The position numbers and the translations under genes are program-made. The notes below the pieces were generated by a model. The model was not told the origin of the DNA, did not search any database, and saw only the letters and a list, made by a program, of their open reading frames with translations. A DNA stretch of 64,000 bases from Protonemura montana. Its lineage: Eukaryota; Arthropoda; Insecta; Plecoptera; Nemouridae. Location of the stretch: positions 30,490,133 to 30,554,132 of the forward strand of contig OX387602.1 of assembly GCA_947568835.1 (NCBI GenBank), in the 5' to 3' direction. Positions 27,075-38,965 of this stretch are shown one piece after another (the first letter of the stretch is position 1; every line of letters begins with the position of its first letter).

Positions 27075-27594
27075 ACGCCAAACCAAATCGACATAAATTT
27101 CTTCAAATCACCGCCTCCCGGAATCCATTTTCCGCGTAAACCTTTCATTTTTGTCCCCCCAGCCAATCAGCTCCGAGTGTCACCCCATGTGGCGACCAAA
27201 ACGTCGATGACGACATCATAAGCAATTCATGCGTGCGATGCGTGCGGTGCGTCAGTAGATGTGCGTCGCTCGAGAGTGTGAACGATCGCCGGGGCCTTGG
27301 ATGGCAATTTGTTTTTACGATGATTGGTGAGCGCTCCTGGTTTTGCTGGGCAGGGATCGCCGGGCCGGGACCGCGACGTGGAGGTGCTAATTGAGTGACA
27401 TGTAAATCATTCCTCGAGCAACCGCACACAGCGCTCGCATGTTTGTGTTTCTGTCCCGAGCATGAAACGTGCCTAAGCTTTGAGAAGATCTAACCCGCAG
27501 GGTTATTGGTCGCCGCCTTAAACAATATGTATGCTCGAGGTTTTTAAATATTGTACAAATCGAACTTATTTGCGCATGCGTGCTGTTTGTTGTT

Positions 27595-27630
27595 ATTGGG
27601 ACATTGTTATGATGCTTAATTAGATGTAGA
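27595..27630 (+). promoter_or_regulatory. SOX/POU composite-like site followed by a homeodomain core
   Basis: CATTGTTATG at 27602-27611 equals the first ten bases of the known SOX2-POU composite consensus (CATTGTNATGCAAA). The next bases are ATGC rather than CAAA. CTTAATTAG follows immediately. The arrangement suggests a possible SoxB1-responsive element, but a match of this length will also occur by chance. Confidence 0.3.
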
Positions 27631-27832
27631 AGTACTTAACCTTACGCTGAGGTAAAAAAAACAAAAACATAAAAACAATCTGGCCCCTTTGTTAATTTGA
27701 ATATTTATTGACTCTGGATTGTAATCTAGTTGCATAGGAAGCCTACGCAATGTTAGTTATCTGTTGTTTTTTTTAAGGGATGTCAAGTCGGGCAAGCTTT
27801 TATAGCCCCGGTAGGATTAGAAGGTAATTTTT

Positions 27833-28020
27833 AGAAGCTTTGTCAGGTGATCTCAGCATCTCCATGGCTACCAAACGTTGAATCTACCATTGAACCTCCT
27901 ATGCTAGGCCATGATATACCCGTGGTAACATAAGATAGCAGAATTGAGAAGCTCTGTCAAGCCATCTTAGGATCTCCTTTGCTACCAAACGTCGAATCTA
28001 CCATTGCATATCATATGCTT
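27833..28020 (+). repeat. diverged tandem duplication, 114-bp offset
   Basis: A block of about 72 bp starting AGAAGCTTTGTCAGG (27833) recurs as AGAAGCTCTGTCAAG at 27947. Both copies share GCTACCAAACGT-GAATCTACC and end in ATATGCT/TATGCT. The function is not apparent. Confidence 0.75.
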
Positions 28021-29989
28021 GAAAGTTTTTTTGTTTTCAAAGTTAGCAAGGGGGGTTAACTTTCTTAGAGAAATTGGCGTACACCCATGATTCCCGAAAC
28101 GTCGAGAAAATGTTTGACAATCTACAGTCTTTTCGCAAACTCGTTACCTCGTTCGTACCAGACCAGTAGCCGCCCGTGCCTCAGAGACGGCATACCACAC
28201 AACAACTGACTCGAGGAGACTGTGTAGCGGTCAATAGTCAATACCACGCTGCTGCGACACGTGTTTACCCAACGAATTAGTACACACATACACACATTGT
28301 AAGCCGTGCGAAACGAACGCACTGGGCACATGTTTTACACACATCCCATCCTTGTGTTCCATCCGTGCAGTTGCATGGGTGGGCGGCAGGTCGCTATACC
28401 ATCGCTATAAAAGTCATTGCAGCGTTTAGTGTTGCAGTGCTAATTACTCGGGTACGGCGCACAGACATAATTGGCTGGTATGTGTGGTCTGTGCGGTCGC
28501 ATCTGCAGATTGCATACCGTTGCGTCCACGCCAATGCGCCGTTGCGGAGCGCCGCAGCGATACCCCGAGGGTGGGGGCTGAAAGTGCCTCGTCATTGAAG
28601 CGTTTCGATAGCCCAACGTGAGTCGACACCGACACCGTGTTCGGAGCAGGAGGCACCACACCTTGCAACGCCGATATGCCATGGGACCAGACAACTTCCC
28701 TATGACCAACCATGCATCACAGCATCAACGCTCGCTATCGTGTCAAATCATTTTTACAGGACTTTTAGATACAAAGCGTCGTGGAATCGGAAATAAAATG
28801 CTTTACTAGTGTAAACGTTGTGAATCTGCTCCCTGTTTTTCCTCATTGCTGGCATTAAAAGTATATTTGCTGACTAAATGATACAACTACCGGAGTTTAA
28901 CCAACACGAGCCATCAAGTCAACACAACAAAATTATGCTTTCACAACTTATGCATGAATCCATTCGAGTCGCCGGTCACAATGTGGTCCGTGCACACGAT
29001 ATGTTGTTCGGCCTCCTCGGCCAGTTGTCTCCGTGCGTCGTCGTTGTCGACGCGGGAACATCTCGTTCTTGCGCGGCTTGCACAGAAGCCGAAGCTAGCG
29101 ACCGCGGCCCAGCGCTGTCACTTCGCATCATGTCACAGAGTCGCTGCTGGAGGCAACGCACGACGGCGTCCTAGTGCTCGTTCAGGGGCCAGGTATGGCG
29201 AGCGCGAGACCCCTTCACACGGGGTGGCGATATGAAGTGGAGGGCGATGCCGTACGGCGCGAGTATCGGGGAACATTGTCAGGTCGCTGTAATTGTTATT
29301 CTTGGGTAATCAGTACCGTAGCAAATTTTTCTCGCCAGCAAGGCCCATAAAGTCCTAACAGCACTTCACGCTATGAGTCTGACGACATCTGCAAATGGAG
29401 TTGAATTGGACCTTGACAGGTTTCTTGGAAGACATATTACTGGAAGAGCCGCGTTAGTACCCCTCGTGAGAACGTCTTCACTGTCATATCTTGCCAACAC
29501 GGGCATGTTTTGCTGCTACTGTTGCCACGGTGCTCGGAGGTTGTGCGAACCCCGCGAAACGCCCTCGCCTCCGCACTCCTTCGGCGACCGAACGCAATCT
29601 GGTCGGCCGATTGCAATCGCAGAATAGAGTGCAATTTTTTGTTTTGTACTCGCTTATTAAGAAATAATTCGCGTGCGTACACAGCATGTTGTAAACGCAA
29701 ATATTCGAATGTCATTGTAGGTACATCCGTGGATTGAAAAGAAACAATGCACTCGGGCACAATGGGCCATAGTTTAAGAATAGTTTTGCCCTAATTGTCT
29801 ATGTACTAGAATGACCAGAGACTAATTAACCATATGGGTAAATAAAACAATTGTTCGCTTAAGAAAACAAACGTACTACATGCACATAAGTACTGGTACC
29901 ACATGTAATTGATGTAATTGATTCGTGCACAGTTTATGAAATCCGAGGAGGGATCCAATTGTTGTTACAACTGCCCCGGCCTCGCTGCA

Positions 29990-30065
29990 CCAATCCGTGG
30001 CCTGTTAATTGCAAGCCAGTTAGACGCTCTGCAATTAGCGCTGCTCCACTGTAATTAGACGAGCT
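29990..30065. promoter_or_regulatory. candidate enhancer patch with AATTAG cores
   Basis: Within 75 bp lie GTTAATTGC, CCAGTTAGACG, GCAATTAGCGC and GTAATTAGACG, set in GC-containing DNA. It resembles the patch at 16.1 kb, including the shared GTAATTAGACG. No further evidence. Confidence 0.25.
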
Positions 30066-30300
30066 TCTCGTCCTGGTGGCGGGCGCCCGTACCACGCCGC
30101 GGCGTGCCGCGAGGGCGGACCGTACGCCGCTAAATGCTTGCCTAGTTAGCGGCACGCGAGGACAAAGACGGCGACGACGACGACGGAGGCGCTGTCCGAC
30201 ATTTGCCGTGGTCTGGCAGTGAGCGTCTTGCACTTGTCTTGTCTTGAGGAGTCGTTGAGCCAGTCGTGGCTCAAACCCGGTGCCCAGAAGTCGAGTGTTT

Positions 30301-30722
30301 TGTTCCTTGTCCTCGTGAGATCACCGAAGTTAAGCAACACTGCGCTGGGCCAGGTATTGGATGGGTGACCATCATACACATGACCAGTTCTGTTCGGGAG
30401 AGAGGTTGGAGGGATGAAAGTTAAGCATCACTGCGCTTGGTCAGGTATTGGATGGGTGACTATCATACACATGCAATCATCACCTTGATCATCAACCTCT
30501 CGACAGCATGGGTTTGTGGAGGAATCCTGCTACTCGCGTTTTAACGTCCTTCGAAAGGGAAGTTAAGTCGGTGTTTCCCTTGGTGCACTTCGACAAGAGT
30601 GGGTACCGGCAACGGCATCTTCATCCTCACATGCTTATTTATCGGCGTTATTGAAACAGTGCCACAGGGCCAGTTGTCAAAGCAGTGCACCGTTAAACAA
30701 CACAAATGAATCAATCAATTGA
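30301..30722 (+). repeat. 5S-derived SINE, locus E (2 head units, old copy)
   Basis: Begins with 5S-like CTCGTGAGATCACCGAAGTT (30311-30330). Units start at 30329 and 30420. The body is strongly diverged (GACTATCATACACATGCAATC) but keeps AACCTCTCGACAGCATGG and the tail CGTTAAACAACACAAATG with TCAATCAATT. The preserved 5S junction shows where the SINE head starts. Confidence 0.85.
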
Positions 30723-31247
30723 GTTAATTTGGTAGTAGATCCTTGCTGCCTGGCTACGACGCCCTAAAGTTTGTGACTGGTTGGTGTATACATGATGGAG
30801 AGTAGGTGCACTTTGCAAGGGCATTTAGATGAAGTTGATTCAGATGAAGTTATGCACGTTATACAATGAGGAAAGCGTCATAAAGACATAGGTCCAAAAC
30901 GTATTCACGTATCTAAGCGATAAAGTGATAAAAAATCTCCCAGCCAGTAGATACCTCACCCCCCAACGTAGAGCGTGTGAACAGGGCTTGCTAGAGACTT
31001 GAACGCGCGGGCTCTAGGGTCGCCGACGTCGCTCGGGGCTTGAGGGTCGCCTGGCCGGCTACCTGCGTCGACCGCACCCTTCAGGGCGCCCAACTGTCTG
31101 CCCAGGAATGTTCACCGTTTCTCCCAGCTCGGCGGCTTGCATGGGAGCATTTGGCTACCTTTGGAAGGAGGGATTGATGCCCCGAGTGCCAGCATGTGGT
31201 CACAACGGATCCTGATTGGTGTTGCTAGGGTTCTCATTGCTGGCATT
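30723..31247. other. spacer between SINE locus E and the 76-bp minisatellite
   Basis: AT-rich, then GC-rich from 30960. Nothing recognisable is present. Confidence 0.5.
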
Positions 31248-31599
31248 GCTTGGAGTCGGCCACTCTCTGGCTATCAAGCTCAATGGCTTGACAGTCAGTC
31301 TTGGGGCAAACATGGCGTCCACGCTTGGAGTCGGCCACTCTCTGGCTATCAAGGCTCAATGGCTTGACAGTCAGTCTTGGGGCAAACATGGCGTCCACGC
31401 TTGGAGTCGGCCACTCTCTGGCTATCAAGGCTTCATGGCTTGACAGTCAGTCTTGTGGCAAACATGGCGTCCACGCTTGGAGTCGGCCACTCTCTGGCTA
31501 TCAAGGCTCAATGGCTTGACAGTCAGTCTTGGGGCAAACATGGCGTCCACGCTTGGAGTCGGCCACTCTCTGGCTATCAAGGCTTCATGGCTTGACAAT
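31248..31599 (+). repeat. 76-bp minisatellite (about 4.6 copies)
   Basis: Units begin GCTTGGAGTCGGCCACTC at 31248, 31323, 31399, 31475 and 31551. The first is 75 bp because one G is missing in TATCAAG(G)CTC. Unit variants CTCAATGG and CTTCATGG occur in the order 1-2 CTCAATGG, 3 CTTCATGG, 4 CTCAATGG, 5 CTTCATGG. The period is not a multiple of three, so the open frames across it are not a repeat protein. Confidence 0.93.
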
Positions 31600-31919
31600 T
31601 CGAACACCCGAGCATCGCACAAGATGTCGCGACCGCAAGGGGAAACCCGAGCCGGTTGCTATGCGACAGACGCCGTGTTAACTCACGGCTTAACGTCGCG
31701 TCGCGCTCGGTTGCCATGGACACCGCCAGGGTCCGATCACGTGGGTATCAGTTTCAGGTCGGAACGAAACTCTGTCCACCTAAAACATATTCATTTTTTT
31801 AAATTTATGCTCGCTAAATGTGTGTGCTCGGATTACCAACCTCTGACTACTTCGTTGCGTGTGTCGTGGGCCTATGTTTGACTAGCTTACAGATAGAAGA
31901 AAACATACCATGTAACCTT
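31600..31919. other. unstructured spacer
   Basis: A GC-rich left part becomes AT-rich; I see nothing recognisable before the inverted-repeat element begins. Confidence 0.5.
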
Positions 31920-31920
31920 A

Positions 31921-32329
31921 CTTTATTATTATCAACACTATAACCGTCTCAAAAATTGATGCCTAAACGGGGACACGAACCCCGATCTCCACCTGTCGCG
32001 GGTGTTGCTCTAACCAATTGAGCTACTTGGACCCCGATCTCCACCTTTCGCGGGTGTTGCTCTGACCCATTGAGCTATCTGGACACTGGCTTTTTGAGAC
32101 GATTTTAGTGTATTTGATGAGAATGACAGTTCTCCAAGGAGTAGAACCAAGAGGCTGTGAATACTCACAGTCACTCTGATTCTAGTGACGCTATATCACG
32201 TCACAACCTGTCAAACTCGAGTAACTCCAATTTGGCGTTTGGGCATCAATTTTTGAGACGGTTCTAGTGTTGTTAATAATAAAATACCCCACGCATTGCA
32301 ACCGTTGCAATTTAAAATAAGATTTCACC
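31921..32329 (-). repeat. long tRNA-bearing inverted-repeat element with duplicated tRNA unit
   Basis: Outer arms CACTATAACCGTCTCAAAA (left, about 31937) and TTTTTGAGACGGTTCTAGTG (right, 32250-32269), plus CCCCACGCATTGCAA on the right. A complete 72-nt tRNA-like unit lies on the - strand at 31961-32032, followed at once by a second copy truncated at its 3' end (32033-32084). After it come TTTTTGAGACGATTTTAGTG (an internal arm) and about 130 bp of unique interior shared with 44500-44640. In the tRNA-like unit the acceptor, D, anticodon and T stems can all form, and the A and B boxes are intact. Confidence 0.85.
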
Positions 32330-33792
32330 TAAAAATACCATGTGTAGCCTTATGTGGGATACAGAACTAGTCAAAAACCCAACAGTTTTAGATTTTTAAA
32401 ATTGCAGTTTTAAACATTTCATTCGTTTCTTTCAAGTTATCAGTGCAACTTTGCCAACCCACCGGAATGAACTAGGCGATAACGTAGCACCAAGACTCGG
32501 ACCGATACTATCAAAACGTGAAGTAAGCATCTCATTCGGAAGTGGCCTGTGGCCAGATCCAATCGACTCACCACGCAGAATCTCACGGCCTATCCGAAGC
32601 AACTTGATTCCCACCCCAACTCTAGATCGTGGTTACCTCACGCACCGGTAGGTGATTTATCGGCGCTGTGCACGCACCAGACGCCTATATGCGCCGAGAT
32701 GACGTCACGCAGCTTCCCGTATCCTGCTGCAGCTGTTTTAGGGGGGTGAGGGGGGCAGGTGTGCGTCCGACGGGCGGTGTTGGGGCGAATGCGAGTCCAG
32801 GAAGCAGTTACCAGGGCTGGGCTGTCACGGTATCGCTGATAACATCGACTGGTTGTCAACAATCACTTGTTTGAATGATTCGACAAGTTGCTAGCTAGAG
32901 TATATGCTCCATGTATGGCAATGCACCGAGGAGTGTAAGAAATCATTATGGGGTTGTCATTATGATATGATATTATGGGGTTGTCATTAGGTGGGGGGTT
33001 TGGGGATATCTTCAAACTCTCTTATATGTTTTGTGCCCTGTTTCTGTGACCTCCAATGCATGCTGATTCCTAGCAAGTACGAAAGGGATCAGGTGGACAT
33101 CAAAACATTAATTTTACATCCATTTTACATCAAATTCACTCGCGACTGCATTGATTTTCTCGTCCCACGTGGAATGCTCTCGATTCAACAACCGAGAGCA
33201 TCGCGTCCTGCCAGACGACAGCACGCACGGCAACAATTTTACAGAGAAAACAATCAATTACCTACCAGAAGTAAAAAATTGCTCTCTCCCGGACACCTCC
33301 AATTACGCGTCCGACACGACACATGCCCTCCAACGTCGACTTCGACGGCAACCCACCCACAACGGGCACCCTCCGCGACTTCCCATGAGCCACAGGTATG
33401 TGTGCACTTCCACTTCCGTTTCCGCTCTCTCATGCCGCGCGAGACCGACGCTAGGGCGAGCGTCCAGTCTCACTTCCGGTCGACGCCGAGTGTAGGAGCA
33501 AGCGAGACGGAACGATGCTGGGACAAGTGAGTCGGAGAGAGAACGAAGTGCGGCGCCTGTTAGGTTTCCTATGTGAGTAAGTGAGATGGGGCTATGCTGA
33601 GCGGTGGGAGAGCGAGTGAGTTGGTTGCCCGGGAGATTCGCTCTGACAGACCACGGTGCCGGGAGCAGACCGGGAGTCTGGGCGGCCGTGATTCGGGACG
33701 CGTGGGAAACAGGCGCGCGTGGCGGAGGATGCAACAACTAATCGTAGCGAAACAGAACAGTTTCAAGTTTCATTCGAATGGGCCGTGTTGAG
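32330..33792. other. intergenic region without recognised features
   Basis: Contains a short direct duplication (ATTATGGGGTTGTCATTA near 32945 and 32972). No gene, RNA gene or repeat family was recognised otherwise. Confidence 0.5.
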
Positions 33793-34798
33793 TTGTGGTG
33801 TTTAACGACGCACTGTTTTGACATCTGGCCATGCGGCACTGGTCTAATGGCGTCGGTGAATGAGTGGATGTTGATGAACCTAACCTAGCCTAGAAGGGAG
33901 GAGAGAAACTCGTAGCCTACTCCTGTCGAAGAGCACCAAGGGGACCACCGGCTTAACGTCCCTTCCGAAGGACGGTACAACGCGAACAGCAGGATTCCTC
34001 CACAAATCCATGCTGTCGAGAGGTTGATAAGTAAGGCGAATGAAGTTGCTGTACTAACTTTCATCCCTCCAACCTCTCTCCCGAACAGAACTGGTCATGT
34101 GTATGATGGTCACCCATCCAATACCTGACCCAGCGCAGTGTTGCTTAACTTTCATCCCTCCAACCTCTCTCCCGAACAGAACTGGTCATGTGTATGATGG
34201 TCACCCATCCAATACCTGACCCAGCGCAGTGTTGTTTAACTTTCATCCCTCCAACCTCTCTCCCGAACAGAACTGGTCATGTGTATGATGGTCACCCATC
34301 CAATACCTGACCCAACGCAGTGTTGCTTAACTTTCATCCCTCCAACCTCTCTCCCAAACAGAACTGGTCATGTGTATGATGGTCACCCATCCAATACCTG
34401 ACTCAGCGCAGTGTTGCTTAACTTTCATCCCTCCAACCTCTCTCCCGAACAGAACTGGTCATGTGTATGATGGTCACCCATCCAATACCTGACCCAGCGC
34501 AGTGTTGTTTAACTTTCATCCCTCCAACCTCTCTCCCGAACAGAACTGGTCATGTGTATGATAGTCACCCATCCAATACCTGACCCAGCGCAGTGTTGCT
34601 TAACTTTCATCCCTCCAACCTCTCTCCCGAACAGAACTGGTCATGTGTATGATGGTCACCCATCCAATACCTGACCCAGCGCAGTGTTACTTAACTTGCA
34701 TCCCTCCAACCTCTCTCCCGAACAGAACTGGTCATGTGTATGATGGTCACCCATCCAATACCTGACCCAGCACAGTGTTGCTTAACTACGGTGTTTGG
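33793..34798 (-). repeat. 5S-derived SINE, locus F (8 head units)
   Basis: Reverse copy. The tail GGTGTTTAACGACGCACTG lies at 33797, the body runs to the TAACTTTCATCCC junction near 34055, and eight units follow with a 91-bp period to GCTTAACTACGGTG (34780-34793). The units are near identical, with single differences such as GTTGTTTAAC for GTTGCTTAAC. No 5S sequence upstream of box A is kept. Confidence 0.92.
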
Positions 34799-35462
34799 TC
34801 TCCGTTAGCTTCCCTGGTAGTACGCAGGTCTCTGATGTCTTCGCGTCGAATGTTATCAAGTCTTGTTTTACCGAGAAGAGTGCGCTAACCTCGTGCGTCA
34901 GCCGGTAATGTAAATGTTGCTTGCACACATGCGCTTTGTAGCGAACGACGCCGAGATGTTGACCCGACCAGTTTACACCTTGGCGTCGGCGGCGTCGAGT
35001 TAAACGACTGCTGACCTTCTTACAGACTCGTCGGCGTCAGCTGGCTCTGTGGTCACTGATCTGAATCTGAGTGGTTGCCTCTTCAAAGCACTACTTATAC
35101 AATTCTCATAAGATTTTTCCCACAAAAGTGAAAATAAAAGCCATAGATTTTGTAACACAATTATATAGTTTATCATATAGTTTAGTTTGATACACTGTTA
35201 TTAGAGTCTCTATTGGGATGTTTTATACGCCACTAAAATGGAATCTGCCGTAACTATGTACTTTTTACTTATTATTTACACTGAATAAGCTTTCCTCGTC
35301 GATAGAACTCAAAATATTACAGTCAAAACCCAAGAGATAGCCCAAATAAAGCAAATGCAAAAAAATGCGTCATCTTTAAACTGCAATATCTTCGTCACCT
35401 CTGAATAGATTTGCAATGTGATTGATACTGTTCGATTTGTAATTTAATCGGCGTAATTGATT
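34799..35462. other. unstructured AT-rich spacer
   Basis: No gene or repeat recognised between SINE locus F and the fold-back element. Confidence 0.5.
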
Positions 35463-35820
35463 TAGCCTTAGCACTAGTTTTAACAAAAACTATTTCAACT
35501 GGGGTTTGAATGCTAAGTGAAGGAAAACTAAATTTCCCGACGTTTCGTAACTTGTACCTGTTACTTTATCAAGGGTAAGAGCAGTCCTGACAATTTTCCA
35601 ATAACAAAAGAACCAGATAAAATTATAGCAATTACCTAGGATGCTAAGGATGCTTGAACTAGGACATTGTTATAATTTTGTGTGGTTCTTTTGTTATCGG
35701 AAAATTGTCAGGACTGCTCTTACCCTTGAAGAAGTAACCAGTATATGTTACGAAACGTCGGGAAATTAAGTTGTCCTTTACTTAGCATTGAAAACCTGGT
35801 TGAAAGAGTTTTTTTTAATA
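35463..35820. repeat. complete fold-back element with hammerhead-like core
   Basis: Two arms of about 155 bp (35480-35636 and 35664-35818) are inverted copies of each other around a loop of about 30 bp. Matching landmarks are TTTCCCGACGTTTCGTAAC / GTTACGAAACGTCGGGAAA, AAGAGCAGTCCTGACAATTT and AATAACAAAAGAACCA. In each arm, read outward, a CTTGA(A/T)(G/A)AAGTAAC - loop - GTTAC - GAAACGTC series resembles a minimal type-I hammerhead ribozyme: a CTGANGA-like box, stem II, then GAAACGTC. No protein is encoded. Confidence 0.85.
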
Positions 35821-37827
35821 AAGAAATTTCTCCAACCTCTTCCAACAACATCTAACACCAATAACACAACATTCACTTATTTCTTGGCAACTCGATGCAA
35901 AATGTGTTGACATTTACTATGGTTTCTGCTGTAAATCCTCTGAACGCGCGCTGGTCGGCATCGGCTTCATGTATGCAACAACATTCCTCGTGTTGATGTC
36001 CTCTCATGGCTCAGTGATCAACTTCCTTCCCCGATTCGTGGCCGTCCAGTCAAGTTCTCGCTCGTCAAGGCACCTAACTCCTGACTGGCATCGCGATCCA
36101 AGATGTCTCCTCAAGAACTCCGTCGGCACAGCCCCTTGATCTTTGCCCAACATCTCGGGCATCGCTATCTCCTCGGCCATCTCCACGGTCAGCGTCGATC
36201 TCGGCAGAACGCTGACAAAGATGACAAACACATTTTGTGCAATCACAGACGCGAGAATTAATCGATAATCGATAATGATCAAGTTGAGTAATGATCGATA
36301 AGCAATGACTTGCACTCGTGCTCGGAATTAAAACCTGCATAACACTATAAAACATGGTTAGGTATATCATTATAGGTGTAATTAATGTAGTGGGACAAAC
36401 ATTGCAGTAAGGTCGATGGTAATAAATAAGGCAATCATCATTATCCTCTGCATCAGCTCTTATTTGTGATATGGAAGAGAACGCTCTTATGGAAGTGAAC
36501 CGAGAGGAATGCTGGGTTGTCAAGTAAACACATTGTTTATTTTAATAATCCGACTGTTTTACTGCTCAACTCTGCCATGGCACACGAGTAGCTCGAGACG
36601 AATAAATTAAAAAAACAACTTTATTTATTTTAATAATCTCACGCTAAGCCAGTCGCTGTAAGATGGTTTATTCTCTAGGCTGGTTCACCATTTTCACTGT
36701 ATTATTATGACCGTCAGTGCCAGTTATTGCCGTCGCATGCACAAAGCGCTGCTTAATCTTGGGATGTCGTTGACAAATGGCAGTGTGCGCAAGCCCGGTT
36801 GCTGGTAGGGAGGCGTTGGACATGGTAAGCTGGTGTCTGCGCGATCGCTCAATGTCGCCATCGAGGTCTAATCGGTCTGTAAGATTATTGGGAAGCTCGA
36901 GCGGTTGGTCCGATGATCGTGCCGTGTTGGGGCCACGTAGCAAAGTCCACTCGGCAAGACTTGGGTGCCAGAACACTCTGGTATTGTGACAAGAAGTGAC
37001 TATCACAGCGTTGACAAACACAGCGACCGCGAGCGCCAGCTAAACGTGCCGATTTCCTCTGCATATCAATTGATATTCATCTCGTTCACAGAGTTGAACA
37101 CACCTTCACTTTGTTATAAGAAAAATGTATTTTCTAATCAATCAAATCAGATTTGAAATGAGTTTCGGTAAATATACCGTACTTTGGCCCTATGCTTGCC
37201 CACTTTCCGCGTACATTTCATTATATTATCTATAGATAGATGATTTATTGGCAGTCATTTTAATATGATTCCATTTCGCTCTGCATCATGACTGATGTCT
37301 GGCAGGCAAAACTTTCCTGCGAGCAAATGAAAGAAGACATCTCAAGAGTACGTGAATACGTCGTGGAATTCTTCGGCGACTGCATGAATATGCACAGCTC
37401 CTACTGGTTCGTTAGCGAGTTACAGTTTGTCTTCATCTAAAGAGACTCAATGTCTGCATACACATCGCACACCGGCAAAGGTCAGTTTTCTGTTTCACTG
37501 CCCCATGCTGTTTTATATGAAACGTCGCCCAATTTACTTGATCTTCTCTGCGCTTGAACCCAATTTTGTCAAGCCACCCAATTACCTGTACAAACATCAA
37601 CTGAGCGACGGTCCAATGACATTGCCGCTAATGCCCGGGTGCACGTGCATTAAAATGTTGTTAGTCCCGGACGGCGCAAACCCCGGGTTATTAACTAACT
37701 CTTCAATTCAATTAGCGGTCGAAATGTCACTGCGCATGAGTGATGGACGTAGCATGTTGCCCGAGGCCATCAGGCATGCGCTCATTTGCTGAAGGGAGCT
37801 TTAATAGGCGGCTTGACGACGTGCTTA
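35821..37827. other. intergenic region without recognised genes
   Basis: AT-rich with scattered GC-richer segments. The longest open frames (about 120-150 codons) lie on overlapping strands and look random. No repeat family was recognised. Confidence 0.5.
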
Positions 37828-38185
37828 GTGAGGTTTGACGACGCACTGTTTTGACGACGGGTCTAGTGACGTCGGCAAATGAGTGGGTGTGGATGAGAGC
37901 GATGATGAACCTTACCTGACCTAGAAGGGAGGAGGGGAAACCCGATGCCAGCACGTAGCCTACTCCTGTCGAAGAGCACCAAGGGGACCACCGGCTTAGC
38001 GTCCCTTCCGAAAGACGGTACAACTCGAACAGCAGGATTCCTCCACAAATCCATGCTGTCGAGAGGTTGATAAGCAAGGCGAGTAAAGTTGCTGTACTAA
38101 CTTTCATCCCTCCAACCTCTCTCCCGAACAGAACTGGTCATGTGTATGATGGTCACACATCCAATACCTGACCCAGCGCTTCTGT
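37828..38185 (-). repeat. 5S-derived SINE, locus G (truncated, 1 head unit)
   Basis: Tail side begins GTTTGACGACGCACTG at 37833. The segment encoding GCGGCACTGG is deleted and the body is complete. A single unit follows the TAACTTTCATCCC junction at about 38098-38110 and breaks off at CTGACCCAGCG (38167-38177). On the - strand it has a 126-codon frame starting with the MKVSTATLLALLINLS peptide. Confidence 0.85.
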
Positions 38186-38904
38186 AGATACTGTCAATTC
38201 TTTGGTTATATTCTCTTGATACACACTATGCCAGGATCTCGTTGCCAGGACGACGCCGACAAAGCGGCCGACGAGAGTAGCACGCATGTGCAAGGCGGCA
38301 ATCATCAGCACGCACCGCACGCACCGCAGCACGCACCTCGCTGAGAGAGGCGTTTAGCGGCGAACACGATTAATTAGTAGACCCTTACCCATGTTCCTCG
38401 TAAGGGGGGGTTGGGGGGGGAAGGGCGTTTAGCGAGGAAGCATGTGTCTTGCCTCGCCTGCAGTGGCACCTCGTGGTGGCCGTTTGGCGGAAGGACTCTC
38501 TTCTGTTGTTTTTGACACTTTGCCTTGTGGTCGCCTGCTATGATGAGCTCGGCAATTTGTTCCCGGATGCACCGCTATATTTTGCTGAAGTGAGTTGAAA
38601 TCGACTGCATTTTTTATGCTTTTAAATACACTTTTGAAAGCAGAAGTTATTCTATGATCTGTGAAACGTGTTCGACGTCCAATGAACCAGATCAGAACTA
38701 TTCTCGCAAACAAGTCGCCTCGTTGCACGTGGAATGTGGCACTTTTCAGTGCAGGTTGCCACCAGATGTCGAAACAGTTTCACGCAGATACCTCGGCCTC
38801 CTTGAAACATTTCAATGCGCCTGCTCGTGGCTTGGCAAGATCTATCGGGTTCAGCCCGGCAGGGTCAAACCCTCGACGCGGTCCTCCTGGGGTCGGCGCC
38901 GACG

Positions 38905-38965
38905 TGGTTAATTGGCCGACAGGACGCGCTGTTAATTGCCGGCGATCCGTCAGTAGGTGATTAGG
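38905..38965. promoter_or_regulatory. candidate regulatory patch with TTAATTG cores
   Basis: GGTTAATTGGCC, TGTTAATTGCCGG and GGTGATTAGG lie within 60 bp in GC-rich surroundings. Motif content only. Confidence 0.2.

Larger units (their letters stand above)
27075..30300. other. intergenic region with candidate regulatory sites
   Basis: No gene recognised. It includes a SOX/POU-like composite (27595-27630), a diverged tandem duplication (27833-28020) and an AT-core patch (29990-30065). A short (GAC)n stretch lies at 30166-30186. Confidence 0.5.

Noticed and set aside
33303-33737. 144-codon open frame on the - strand
   Set aside because: Pro/Arg/Ser-rich sequence overlapped by long frames on the other strand. 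No domain.
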